A DNA stretch of 64,000 bases, taken from Bugulina stolonifera. Taxonomy: Eukaryota > Bryozoa > Gymnolaemata > Cheilostomatida > Bugulidae. The stretch spans positions 4,755,001 to 4,819,000 of the forward strand of contig OW285196.1 in the NCBI GenBank assembly GCA_935421135.1, read 5' to 3'. Below the pieces are notes generated by a model. That model did no database searches. It was given only the letters and a program-made list of their open reading frames with translations, and had not been told where the DNA came from. The translations under genes were made by a program, and so were the position numbers. This document shows, piece after piece, positions 9,601 to 22,900 of this stretch. Within the stretch, counting starts at the first letter, position 1; each line of letters opens with the position of its first letter.

Positions 9601-12600
9601 TAGTTGACTGAAAAATAGTTCATTGCTGTAACATAGCCATATATAACTTACAATGAAACTTGTAGCAGCGCTGAGTTTAATAGTTCGTTGGACTTCATTT
9701 AAAACTATATCCTCAGTTTTGTGATGGTCAGTGGCGTGGTCCAACACCCCCCACCTTTTAGTAAAATATAAATAGTAAACATACAACACATGCCTGTGGA
9801 ACTAGTGCTAGAGAATATAGTACAGAGTGAACCACAACCAGCAGGCTGAGACAGTGAATCCGATCTGTAAGGTAAAATTAGTCGCACTTTGATCTATGTG
9901 TATATTATTCTGTAATTGGGGCAATTACATGTGGCTTGGGGTTACTTCAAAATAACTAGAGAATTCAACTCGCATAATTCATTCTACACTGTGTACCTCA
10001 TATCAACAAAGCTGAACTCTAACCCGTGTGATAGACAGTGACTCCTTACAGCGGGATAGACTGAGGACCATATCTCATTCCTCTCAGCCTTCATATCTAC
10101 AGTAAGCATAGACATCCGGTTATACGGTAACAAGACATGATCGAAGCATACTAAACCATTGTATAAGTCATCCCTAGCAGAAGACAGGAGTCTGATTATA
10201 TAATTACAATGGGGATGCAAATATACAGTTTTTTCTGTTTAAGTTTGGCTAATTACTGCATCCACTATATGGCTACACAGTTAGTAATAGAGCTGGAATG
10301 CATGTACAAATCACAGAAGCGTTATTACTTTTTTGCGCTTATTAAAAGACTGCGTTCTACCCCATTCATACTTCCAAACACTGTAGGCCAATGTCTAAAA
10401 GGTGACAGTTCTAGATAATTTAGTAACTTCAATCTAATACAGTCACCCCTAAACAATACATAAGTTGTCAATATATACATGTATAATATAGGGTATGTAG
10501 GCACGCGTAGTAGAGTTATTGTATGCATTGTGAAGACATCAGGCCACATAGTATATGTCTAACAGAGCTAACCGCTAAATGTAGAGCTCAAGAAGACCCT
10601 GATTTGTCGGCTAGGCTGTTCAGGTAGATCTGTGTTAACGTGGCCATACAACACTAACTCTATGTCAGTAAGTAACTTCTCCTCTGGTTTCTACAATAGA
10701 GTGTTATAATGTAATCTGGGGGCTAGAGAAGCATCGGTTTGTTAGATTCTGTGCGTGCTTTGGGGAGGAGAATAGAAGAGCTCAACGCGAAGAGCCAAGT
10801 TGTGGCAAACAGAATCCAGAGATTCACAAAACATTTTACTGAAAGCTGGTAGGGCAAGGAGTGAAAAAATTTGGTACTAGAGACGACTTGGACGACCTGG
10901 TAGATGTATCTAAATAGAGCGACCTGACTCAAGCTATATTATATACTCCAGATGAACCGAGTTTGAACAGTGAAGACTTACTGAGTTGTCATCAGAATTA
11001 GGTCACGGCAGTTTATATACATGTATTATAGAACAAATTAGTAACAGTATAACAACTACCTTTGCAGACTTCTTTGCTGCTATCTTAGGGAGGGGCTGAG
11101 CTTTCAACAAGCTCGGAGATTGAGCACCGGGAAGTGAGTTCAACTTGACACTAAAACACATAAACTATAAGCATAATACACAGAGTACTATAAGCATCAT
11201 ACACGGTATAGTATAAGCATCATACACAGCACAGTAAAAGCATCATACACAGCACAGTATAAGCATCATGCACAGTACAGTATACGCATCATGCACAGTA
11301 CAGTATAAGCGTCATACACTTTGCATATTATTATATACAAAGTGTAGCTTTCTCCCAGAGCAACCTCTTAGCTTACTAGCCTCTTTGGGGCTTTGGGACT
11401 GAACCCAATTAGGTCCGTGATAGCGGATGTTCCCATCCCGTTATTTTCATCCCAGAGTTACTATCTCTACTCAACAATGTCCCCTAAGGGTGGGCAACTC
11501 CAAAGAATCCGTAACAGCCAGTTCTTGTTAGTTACACTTTCTATTGTATGCTCACAAAACCACAAAACTAAAGTACATCAATTATTTCTACTCTTAGCTA
11601 TTACAGTATTACTGGCAATCAAACAGTGCAGAAGTATATACTGTATGATGGAGCATTTTACCTGGAGAGGGCAGCTTTATTTCTAACTCCATGGGATGGA
11701 GGAGGTGGTATACCAGCCTTAGATTTTTGACCTGGAGCGGGTGGAGTCCCTAAGGCCATCGGTAGTTTAGTGAACTGTGGGCTATTAGTAGTCTGAGGTG
11801 GAGAGTGCTTGGCCACTGAAAGAGAGAGGTTACACTTTATGAGGTTTGTTCCAACATATTAATACTTTGGGAAGAAAATGTTATAATAACCTCCTAACTC
11901 AGTATAAAATGCAAAATAGCAATTATGTACAATACACAACATCATGGTGTAGACTTAATTATGCTACTTCACATAAGGTAAGTGTGTATATTATTGTGAA
12001 AGAGTGAAGTAGGCCTTAATTTGCTGTGAACTACATACACATGTGTGCAGTGTGTGGGGTATTCTTGAAGCTGCCTTGCATTAGTGCTGCACTCGGTCTT
12101 CTATTGTAAAGGTACAGTATGGACAGGCCTAATACTGTAACTACCTATAGTATCATTGGCCTACTTGTAAGTAGTAAGGCCAGGTGATGCTATTGAATGT
12201 ACATACAAAGTCATGTATACATATAAACCCACATAGACATGTAGTATATGCATATGTAATAGGCCTATTAACTGGCCTACCGCTAAAGCCTCAGCTACAG
12301 GAGAGACCGATTGTTCATTTTCAGTAGACAAACCCCTGTTCCGAAAGAAAATCGGCTTGTTCGACTATGTAAAGACTTGTTGTGATTGGTCAATATGAGT
12401 ATTAGATACAATGACTCTAATTAAATAATTTATCAGAAATCAGCTTTGGTTATTGGCTGAATATTAGTCAAGGCCACTGGTGGACTGGTACTATGAAATG
12501 CTTGTACATGTAGAGCCGTACCAACAAACAAAGGAGTCGGCTTATCGATGCTCTCGGCCTCTCGTGAAGCCGAGACTCAAGGCTTATTTATATATACGAG

Positions 12601-14197
12601 AAAAGAGTTATTCATACACTGCAAGAGTGTGCAAAATGTAGATAGATTTCTCTTAGAATTCTATAATATTTCTAGTTAAGATTTACATGTAATAGAAGAC
12701 AACCATCAATCATCAAATAGTCAAACATTAGCAGCCCATAATTTTAGACTGGGCAGACAGCGAGTAAGGGGAAGAAGATTGGCACGAGATGTAGACCTCC
12801 ATCATTATATGTTAGTAGAATAGAAGTCAACAACTACGATACTACATGGAAAATAATTCTCCAATATGTGTTTGAAATTTTGATTTTACTATAAAACACG
12901 CCAGACATTACTACAGCATGCAAATACAGTATTACATGTACATAAATTATATAGTGACAGACTGACAGTACATGCATAATAGGAAAAGCACAATGTCAAT
13001 CAGACACGCTATTATTATAATTACAGTAGTGAAAAGATCCCACAGAGTAATCTGTAATCAATATATTTACCATTGAGTAGTATCCTAGTAACCAAAGCTA
13101 ATATACAAAGGAGCAGGTGGAGATAACTCATAGAAACATCCAACAATCATATGATATAATTACTATACACATTGTACATTAAATATTATTATCTTAAAAG
13201 CAGACAGATGAATATATTTAACAAATTGAACAAGTGCCAGCATGTGCTAGTACCTATAATCCCACTAGATCATTGCCTGATTACAGCCACATGTAAGCTT
13301 TATACAATCGCTACAGGTGGGCAAACCTCTGTTAGTATATATTAAGGTAAATAAAAGTCTCAGCACCTCAAGTTAGCACTATAAAAACACTTATTCAAGT
13401 TCTATTATAACCCAGGGTAGCTGTGCTAACTCAATGCATCCAATCAATACAAAATTATTGTATAGAATAAATGCATAACAGTAAACTATGTAAATACCAG
13501 ACTGACTAAATGACAACAAATAACAACAACATTCAGTTACAGTAAAGAAGTATAGTAATGCTATTGGCATACATCTTAAAACTAGTAATGGCCTAAACTG
13601 TAATAGCTAATAGGACCTTAGTCTCTACCAACAAATAGCAGCCTATTCATTGCTAAAAAGGAGTTACTAAGTCTGGGACTTGTACACATCTGTACCACAG
13701 TGATTGTGCTAGAGAACAAGGATTTGGATTAAAATAATAAACGTCACCTGCCCTGCCTGTGATTGGCTTCCTTCCTTTCTTATCTGGGTTGCCTGGTCTG
13801 GCAGGAGCCCCAGGTCTGGTCAGAGCCGGCTTCATGTTCAATCCAACCGGAATCTCTACTCCAAAATTGGGCATGAATCCCTCGCCAAGTCCAGTTGTAG
13901 GGAGTGACATTGCATGCTGAAACAACAAGAGAGGGCAAGTTAACAACATCATTATCCATAACATCCAATAATAGATAAGTTGAGATAGCCTTAGATTACA
14001 GTTTATGATTGAGACAACAGGTTGGGGACTTACACATGAATAAATAGAGGAAACAGCTACATCCCCCACATTTGCACATCAACCATGGCTCCGTGACATG
14101 CATTAAATCAAGGCAGCTTGAGGCAAGATTAAAATGTAGTGTCACTCACCTTGCCTTTCTGTTCGTTTGGTCCGGCGTTGTACGGCTTCCTAGGCAT
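6643..14197 (-). CDS. DUF4062 protein of NWD1/TEP1/NPHP3 type, N-terminal 12 exons (3' end outside window)
   Basis: Exons on the minus strand: 14150-14197 (ATG), 13748-13916, 11662-11815, 11060-11150, 10573-10690, 9997-10096, 9652-9754, 9110-9280, 8439-8616, 7849-7969, 7340-7517, 6643-6856. All junctions are GT-AG and keep frame, giving about 548 residues so far. Residues 1-155 are Pro/Lys/Ser-rich and probably disordered. From about residue 180 comes IRVFLSSTFSDMKAERN, then HGLEFSFVDMRWGV, IIGHRYGS, WYKPDYNNIPPVHNLQ and SVTTSEIEVGI. These are the landmarks of the DUF4062 region that precedes the NACHT domain in NWD1-like proteins and also occurs in TEP1 and NPHP3. The last visible exon ends in a clean donor (CAAG|GTTAGT), so the gene continues past the satellite and retrotransposon; NACHT and WD40 parts are expected but not seen. 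A cytosolic scaffold or sensor role is family inference. Confidence 0.82.
6985..7084. mobile_element. Partial copy of the CCCTAAAAGCAGA-ended MITE
   Basis: This intronic stretch resembles the right end of the full element at 29629-30164: GATGGAAAT, GTTAAAACTCGCAAA and the terminus ATTTTAGGGT are shared. The left part is missing. Confidence 0.55.
8040..8432. repeat. Degenerate TACATAATACTACATTATAT minisatellite in intron
   Basis: Imperfect tandem copies of an AT-rich word of about 20-30 bp, interspersed with ACTGTACATATATT, fill the intron up to the exon at 8439. Unit length varies. Confidence 0.75.
9000..9137 (-). repeat. Tandem triplication of an exon end with its 5' splice site
   Basis: On the minus strand a segment of about 55 bp (ACAATAATATTCCACC, then ACAACCTTCAG|GTAAGATAA) is repeated: copy 1 contains the true exon end at 9110, copy 2 has an intact donor about 55 bp further, copy 3 is degraded. 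Reading through the first donor meets a TAA at once, so only copy 1 gives a coding product. Confidence 0.7.
11155..11330. repeat. Intronic minisatellite, unit about 22 bp
   Basis: About seven imperfect copies of CATCATACACAGCACAGTAT plus AAG. It lies in the intron between the exons at 11060-11150 and 11662-11815. Confidence 0.8.
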
Positions 14198-14658
14198 GTT
14201 AGCAGAAATTTTTAAATGTCAAAATTTCTAGGTCTGTGTATCACAGACAATTAATACTGATTCATTATGACCTAAAGAGATACCGTACAGTTTCCATATC
14301 ATCTGTCTACAAAACCAAATAAACTTATAGCAAATGAAAAATATCATTCATCTGGGCTGATGCTAATACATATTACAACATTATAGACAGACAGGCTACC
14401 TGCATGGTAACACTGAGTTGGTAATAGCCACCTTTACCCAATCATGTGATTTACATGTATCTGGTCATTCTCCTTTTTCACAGGCAATCAAAACAAACGC
14501 TGGTTCAATTATAAAGTATAAAGCTATGCAGGAAAACATTCCAGACTAAAAATAGGAACATGGTTATTTCAAAATTGACAACATGACGCTTGGCCATTCA
14601 TGGATACATGTACATCGCAAATTACAGCATTGAGTTAGTCAGGCGAGACAGTGATGCT

Positions 14659-15119
14659 CATACCTGTCAACTATCCCGATTTGGGCGGGACCCTCCCTAT
14701 TTCAAACTCTCACTCCCACCAGCTCCCTATATCCCTATATCCTCCCGATTTCAGGGCATCAGATTGGGATTTTTCCTTTTTGTTTTATCTAATATATCCA
14801 ACAGCCAAGATTATCCAATAAATAGCATCAAATTAATACCCTTGTTCAGTCTCATTTCACTCTATCTGGTATTTTGATACAGCTTTGGAGTTATCAGCTA
14901 CTACATAGCTTATATTGTGCATGTGCATGTGGTAGCTAATTTACAAGTATTACTGATTATGTCAAAGGATAATGATTAGTGCTGTGATCACAGTGAAGCT
15001 TGGCCCCCATACTTCCCCCTCCACGATTCCAACTCCTCAAATGTAGTTTTGCAGTTGTGCACCTGTGCACCCGAAAGTTGGGCCTCCCTATATTTTTTCA
15101 CTCCAGGTTGACAGGTATG
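14659..15119. mobile_element. Non-autonomous hAT-like element
   Basis: 461 bp bounded by 13-bp terminal inverted repeats CATACCTGTCAAC/GTTGACAGGTATG and flanked by a perfect 8-bp target duplication GTGATGCT (14651-14658 and 15120-15127). The interior carries CCTCCCTAT and CCCGATTT words and has no transposase frame. The 8-bp duplication and TIR length fit hAT. Confidence 0.85.
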
Positions 15120-16071
15120 GTGATGCTACAAACTTTGTTTAATAATGAAAATTGCAATAATGTTAACTCATATAATCATTAATATATTAGTAATTACACA
15201 GGCCTAACTTTATTTAATGTTAGATTTAATGTAGCCTAGTTTAATAGGGACCTATATAATATTTCATTAAATTAAACATAGCCTAATATAGTATTATTAT
15301 CTGAAACCAAACTAAAACAAAAGAAAATTCTCCAATCACACCAGATCAAATGACCAAGCCCAGTTCAAAATAATGAAGCACTATGCTAATAATCTAAGCA
15401 AACTGGTAAGTAAACAAAAGAAAGAACCTTTTGTAACAGTTTGAGTTTTATTTAGTTACTTTTGCTCAACGAAATTAAATTTTTAATAATTATTTTAATT
15501 ATCGTTATATAATATTAATATTTTATTTTTATTACCAATATTCAAATTGCCTCTTCAGTACATAGTTATAGTATAGTTCTAAGAGTAAGATATACTCTTT
15601 TGAGAATCATAATATATACATAATGTACATGTATATATATCGTGATTGTGGACTAAAAACAAAAAGTAAAAAATCAAATTGATATTGTAATTGTTTTAAT
15701 TTCTGTTCCTCGATTCTCATTGAGCATGCATGGCAAAACAGGATGCACCTGTTTGTTTACACTAGCTACACAGCGAGTCAAACTGGCCCGTTAAGCGTTC
15801 AACCGCATGTTAGCACATGGTCGGACAACTCCACATGACATAAGTCATCCTTTGGTGTACCATAATATTATAAAAGTTGTCTGCTTTCAGTCCCAGCTTT
15901 GATACTTTTCTATAACCTGATGCTTGATCAACCAAATCCTAGCTATAGTTGAATCAAATATACTGGCATGGTTTTTGGTATGATGTAAAAGCTAGCTCCC
16001 AAGTGACCAATTCGCATCTATCATACACATGTAGGATTGAGAACTAATTTCAATGGCGAGTGTAGGTACAA

Positions 16072-16540
16072 CAGAGCTGGGTCCAAGTCACAGATTTGAC
16101 TTGATTTGCCAAGCCAAGTCACAAGTCGACTTGACTTGGACTTGCTAACATGTTGACTTGACATCAATGTGATTTGGCTTGACTTGGACACATGAATGAC
16201 TTGTGACTTTGACTTGGTTTCTGCTAAGTCAATATCGAGGATAAAAATTTTGTAGTCTCAACTGCAGTGCCAATATTACTACACATAATTGTATAACAAA
16301 ATACATGCCAAGCTATACCTTGGCATGGTTTTCATGGGTTGGAATGTCTACTAAAAGAACAGAATATGTAAAATTTTTAAAGTTGTCTCCCACTTGACTT
16401 GCATTTCGACTTGCAAGTAGACAAGTCGACTTGGACTTGACTTGTGACTTGCATGACGGCTGACTTGACTTGGACTTGACTCCAAAATTTTAGAAATGAC
16501 TTGACTTGTTGACTTGCAAGTCGACTTGGACCCAACTCTG
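16072..16540. mobile_element. Non-autonomous hAT-like element made of GACTTG words
   Basis: 469 bp with inverted ends CAGAGCTGGGTCCAAGTC and GACTTGGACCCAACTCTG. Flanking octamers AGGTACAA and AGGTATAC differ at two places, so this is an older insertion. The interior is dominated by GACTTG/CAAGTC words that form many local palindromes such as CAAGTCGACTTG. No coding frame. Confidence 0.8.
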
Positions 16541-16647
16541 AGGTATACTTCCTGTCACTAAATTACTAACTAGGACATCAATTCTGTCAATAAAATATAC
16601 CAACTTGTAATGCAGTACCACAATTGATGTTAAGAGAATATTAGATA

Positions 16648-16653
16648 TTTATT
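16648..16653 (-). terminator. Poly(A) signal for NUP50
   Basis: AATAAA on the minus strand about 250 bases beyond the stop codon at 16901. Confidence 0.45.
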
Positions 16654-16900
16654 GCACATTGACTGGAAAGTGTAACGAGACTATAACAATATTACACTCT
16701 AAGTATAGCAGTTGATTACTATAATAATAGTGATAGATACGTGTACAATACTCTGTCCATTTTAATGGCTGTACACAAAATCATCCAAATCCATCAATAA
16801 GCAGAGTTATGAAACTTATAGGGAGGTCCCCTGCTCCATAAAATGAAGCGGTCTGCATGTTCACAGGCTAGATACTACCACATAGATTCAAGGCTACCTA

Positions 16901-19900
16901 CTACTCTGGTTGCTTCTTATACTCTTTAATCTTAGCACAGAGTTCGTCTGCATCTTCTGCTGTTTTCACTCTTACTAGTAACATAGTAGGGGTGGTGGTA
17001 TCCTTAGCCTTAGCCTCCATTGGAGGGTTTGCTATACATATTATTGTCACATTGTTCTTGCCCATCCTCTCCACCGGTATGGAGTCTGCTAAGGCTATAT
17101 TAAGTAAGATATTTCCTACAACAAAAACAGGATTCAGAGAGTAAGATGAACACCTATATGCAGATACAAACTGTACTTTTATATATGCATTGAACACCTA
17201 CATGTGGATACAAACTGCACTTGTTATATATGTATTAATAGTTTACATTCGCCCACATTCCTGCACAAAACATGCAGTAATGACCAGCGGTGATATTTAC
17301 ACGTAGACCAAAAGTTGCAAAAACAAATGTGGAATGAACAGAGTTGTCAAATACCAAGGAGAGGCTAGGGCTGTGGTATATACAGTAAGTATATGTGAAT
17401 AAACCCAGATACAGTAATATATACAGTAAGTACATACAGTAAGTACATACAGTAAGTGCATACAGTGAGTACATACAGTAAGTACATACAGTAAGTACAT
17501 ACAGTAAGTACATACAGTGAGTACATACAGTGAGTACATACAGTGAGTACATACAGTAAGTACATACAGTGAGGACATACAGTGAGTACATACAGTAAGT
17601 ACATACAGTGAGTACATACAGTAAGTGCATACAGTGAGTACATACAGTGAGTACATACAGTAAGTACATACAGTAAGTACATACAGTAAGTACATACAGT
17701 AAGTACATACAGTAAGTGCATACAGTGAGTACATACAGTAAGTACATACAGTAAGTACATACAGTAAGTGCATACAGTGAGTACATACAGTAAGTATATA
17801 CAGTAAGTACATACAGTAAGTACATACAGTAAGTAGATACAATGAGTACATACAGTGAATACATACATGTAGAGAAGTACATACATGTAGAGTAAGTACA
17901 TACATTAGAGTAAGTACATACATTAGAGTAAGTACATACATTAGAGTAAATACATACGGTAAGTACATACGGTAAGTACATACAGTAAGTACGTACAGTA
18001 AGTACATACAGTAAGTACATGTGTACTTACCAAGGTTAGTGTCCGCACGGATAAGTAAGCTGTGTTTACCACCATCTAAAGACTTAATGAAGAGATTGCC
18101 TATACCCTTGTCTATGTACGACCCATTCTTCTCGTAAAACAGTTTCACTCTACAATACAATACGAATACTAGTCAAGTATTTAGTATGAGTACTAGTAGA
18201 GTACCGACAGTATGAGTACTAGTAGAGTACAGTATGAGTACTAGTAGAGTACAGTATGAGTACTAGTAGAGTACCGATAGTATGAGTACTAGTAGAGTAT
18301 CGACAGTATGAGTACAAGGAGAGTACCGACAGTATGAGTACTAGTAGAGTACCGACAGTATGAGTACTAGTAGAGTACCGACAGTATGAGTACTAGTAGA
18401 GTACAGTATGAGTACTAGTGGAGCACAGTATGGGTACTAGTGGAGTATAGGTGAAGTACAATTATAGTAGAGTATGAGTAGCATACCTCTTAGTATAGAC
18501 AGCATCATCCTCAGTAATACTCTTCTCCACCTCTGGTTTAGGAGGTACGTACTCTTCATCCTCAGTGTTACCAGATGCTGACGCTGTGTTACCAGTACCA
18601 GCTGCCGATGCACTGGCTATAGCTATATGACACAATAAGATATTATAGAAAACTGTTACAAAATGACACCCTTTACCATGTTCACCCAGTGCCCCTCTAT
18701 TTCACTATGTATACTTTTCTCTCCTCACATAATCTGTCGTGAAACTCAAGTACAATTTTATATAATCATCTACCATGGAATCATTTGGGACATGGTGCTG
18801 CCATCTAGACACACATATTAAATATCTATAAATAACCAAAATTTGTAGATAGATCCTTTTTCAAGTGATGATACCTGCACTCTTACATGTGCGATTCCAG
18901 TTATATAGCAATTACTTGGTCTGGTTATGACAATGTAAAAAAGAGCAGCAGCGGTATATTTGGCTAAAGTAAAGAGGACAACTCCCTACTAAAGTCAATA
19001 GCCTATGATCAGCCAGGCTTTAAATTCATATCAGAACTACTGGCAGTTTTACATCAACATAGACTCCACTATGACCTCGCTAGGGAGGATGAAGTTTTAG
19101 TAGTATCATCCGACTCAGGGAAATACTATGGGTTAAACTCTCTGGTACCACTGCCCACTGCCAGGAAACTCAGGACTGGCTATGAGAGGTTTACAAGAGT
19201 CTCAGCTCTTACCTGCTTTAAAGGAGAAGCCAACAGATGGTGCTGCTGCAGGTTTATCCCCATTAGCGTTGGTAGTCGGCACACCTAGGATAATACAATA
19301 TTTACTGGTACATAGGCTATACGTGTCACACTGATACCAAAGTAATTAAATATAATATAATGTACATTGTACAACAATCACAGTATAGCACCGTACCTAG
19401 TACTGATAGATCATGTACGTACTTGGTTTAAATGAGAATCCCAAAACAGGTGCCGGTTTGTCATTGTTGGACTCATCTGACGGTTTATTACCTACAAGAT
19501 TATGTAGTCATGAAATGGATTAATTACAAGGTTATATATACATGCATAATGTTTAAATGATGTGATAGGCTTGTGACATAGATTTGATGGAATTCCATAA
19601 AACATTTGAATAAAAAAGTAAATATCATATAGCAGAGATTCTAGTTATTTCTGGTTGAAAAAGGTGAAGTGCGAGTTGAATGAATCTCACAAATAGTGGA
19701 CTAATGGATGCTACTAACTGGTAAAAGCTTCTAGCGGTAGATCGTGTCACTTAAAACAAAATATATCGCTATGGATAACCTCGAGTCATGCACTACATAA
19801 TTTATCAATATACTCGTATTACCAGACAGTAAACACATACTTGATTTGAAGGTGAACCCAAAAGTTGGAGCTGGGGCAGACTCCTCTTTGCTGGTCTCTG

Positions 19901-22900
19901 TAGATTTAGCACCTTCAAGTAAAGACATGTAGTGTACGTACAGACATCAAATGAATGGTTCTCTAGTAGGTTATTTTCCACTTTTACAAATCAGTTAGCT
20001 TCAAAACGTGGTATTTAGTTCTGGTATGACAATGTAGTAAAACTGTTGTGAAAAAATGCATGTACATAATTTGCTGAGAGGTTGAAGTGAATCAACAGTA
20101 AACAGATTATACACTTACACATGTACTTACACATGTAAGTCCTACAGTAAGAGTGCTTGTATGTTCACAACTGATATATGAATTATATACTATCTCATCT
20201 ATACTATCTCTTTTCAGTTAAAGTACTTACCAAATGAGAAGGTGGGAGCCTGTTTCATTCCAAATGGAAGACCAGATGTGGTGGATGATGAAGGACCTAC
20301 AGTACAACCACAAGTTACAAGTTATAATATAACAATATTATTACAGTTCCCCTGCACATATACACCATACATAAACCACTACTATACAGAAAGATAGCAT
20401 ATCACACTATATGCATCTTGAAAAATAACCTGGGAAGATAGCAAGTCATAATCTAGTAAACTGTGCGTAAAGAAAGCCTGAAGCTTTGTTTGAGATTGGG
20501 TATTATAGTTGAAACTCCAATGCCAAGGAATGTATCTAGCAACACCACTCACCAAAGATGGAGCCAGTTCCACTGCCTGCTGCTAATGGTTTGCCTCCAA
20601 ATGAAAACCTACATAGTCGCAAAGAGAACAGATATAACATTGTACAAGTAGCTACTACTGGCCTGCTACACATTGTAAAAGTAGTTATTGCTGGCGTGCT
20701 ATACATTATACAAGTAGCTACTATTGGCGTGCTATACATTGTACAAGTAGTTACTGCTGGCCTATATATAAGTGTATAAAATGCCACAACACTCCGTGTA
20801 TAGCTATCATACAGTATAGCATGTATTCCTGTTACACGGATTCCCGAATACTCATTGTATCGAAGTGTCATCATGGAAGTGAGTGTAGGACTACATGTGA
20901 CAGAATGTAATTGGTGTGATAAATTAGGCAAATTGTGTGGAGATTTGACTTCTTATCATACTAGCATTAGTGAAATCTCTTGAGCAAGAAAACACAACAC
21001 CAAGATGGAAAAATTGGTTTGATTCCTTTGAGACTAAAGTGTTGGTAGAAAAGACAACTCCAGTAGAACTATGGGTAACACACTTACAATGAAGATGAGG
21101 CGATGCTTGTGCTGGCTGACGTTGCAGTTGTTTCCTTTGACTCAACCCCTGACTTTGGCTCCTCATTGGCTGGGTCGGGTTTGGATGTGCCAAACGAGAA
21201 GAGAGGCTTGGGTGCTGTGTCTGCAGTGCTGCTGAATATATGGTAATGCTTTACAATTTTTTTACTTCTGTGACAAGCATCGCCTGTGTAGTACCTTATA
21301 ACAGCCCTAAGTTAATACAAATACAATAGTGATATTTTCGTATGAAAATGGAATGATTCAAACAAGCATCACACAGCCTACTGCTCACCTTTTAGCACCG
21401 AAACCTGTGAATATGGCAGGTTTAGTTTCGGCAGTAACAGCTGAATTGGAAGACAACTTCTGAGTGGAACCAAAAGAGAATGTGGGTGCCGGACTGTTGG
21501 TAACAGTTGATGATGTGGATTTGTTGGAAGGAGTACCGAATGTCATACCAATCTATGGGATATAAATCAGGGGGATACGATGAAATACACGTCATGCATG
21601 TATACACATTACAGTCCCTATACATTAGTACTTGGTGTGATATACAGTGTATGATATAGATTGAAGTATTACTTATGCACTGTTAGTAGTATATAGTTGA
21701 GCATAATTATAGTACAGTCACATAATGTACAGGAGATGAAGCCTTAGCTCCAATTGTATTTTCAATTCAGCATCCCATCATTAGTACTAATATAAACATG
21801 CATACACCAATGTTTATTTGCTACTTGTTACTTGTTAAGTGTAGCGCATGGGTACAATGAGGCAAAATAGATGTGATTTAAATGACATAATTCTAGTAGG
21901 CTGCTTTTATTTGCATACAACTCCTCAATCTTCCATGGTTGATTAAATAAGAGTTGCATACAAGTGATTTACATGCAGATAGACTAGTAGGAATTAACGA
22001 AAACAACGACACAGTATACCTAGTTATAACTTACCACTGATTTAGTGGTGGTGGTAGTAGCGGTAGCTATAGGAGAGTTGGCTAAGGGTAGACTGGTAGA
22101 GAAAGGAGTTGTGGCAGGTGGTACGGTGGGTGCTACGCTGGGTTTATTAGCAGATACCACCGCAGGTGCAGGTGTTACTGTAGCAACTGCACTATCCTTG
22201 GCATTGTCTGTATCTACAACTTTGTATTTGGCCTTCAAACCTTCCAAGTGTTTCTCGTAATCCTTGAAGACTGGAGTGAAATAGCAGAAGGCATTCTTCT
22301 CCAAGTGTTCACTTAGCCACTTCACCACTGATGTGTTCAAACTCTGCAAGGATTTCATGGATGTTATTATCAACTAGACAAATCAGCATTTGGGAGTCTG
22401 CAATACGAATTTGTGATTCTTGTAAAAGCGTTTGACTATTTGCAACTTTTATCACTTTGTGTGAACTATAAATCCCGCAGCAATGTAATACTCAAATAGT
22501 TTACCTTCAGAGAAGCAAGGAATTTGGGAGATTCCTCCAGTTTTGTGGTCTCTACTGTAGATTCAGCGGCAGCGTCTGCTTTCTAGATCAACATGTGATT
22601 GTATTACAGTTACAGTATGGTTACGATACATCTGAGTTGACTGTACACAAGTATCCACAGTATATAAGCTATATATAATCACTGTTACACTGTTCCATTA
22701 TCAAATGTGTATGAGAGACAAAAAAATACTTGCCAGCATATAATATATTGACTTTGATTCTATAGGAAAAAAGGAATAGTCATATAAATTTAGCTGCATG
22801 ATTGTTAAACTTCCAGCCACATGAGCGGAGAATATAAGCTTGATAGGGATAAATTACTTTCTACAATGCCGGGGAGTCCTACCTCAAGTGAGGAAACACC

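Larger units (their letters stand above)
14198..16900. other. Intergenic region with two hAT-like elements
   Basis: This lies between the start of the DUF4062 gene and the 3' end of NUP50. Apart from the two mobile elements and a poly(A) signal for NUP50 it is AT-rich sequence in which I see no convincing exon. Confidence 0.6.

Noticed and set aside
17235..18160. Minus frames of 178-287 codons repeating LLYVLTVCTYCMY
   Set aside because: By-product of the 13-bp minisatellite inside a NUP50 intron; only the NUP50 exon at 18031-18149 is coding there.
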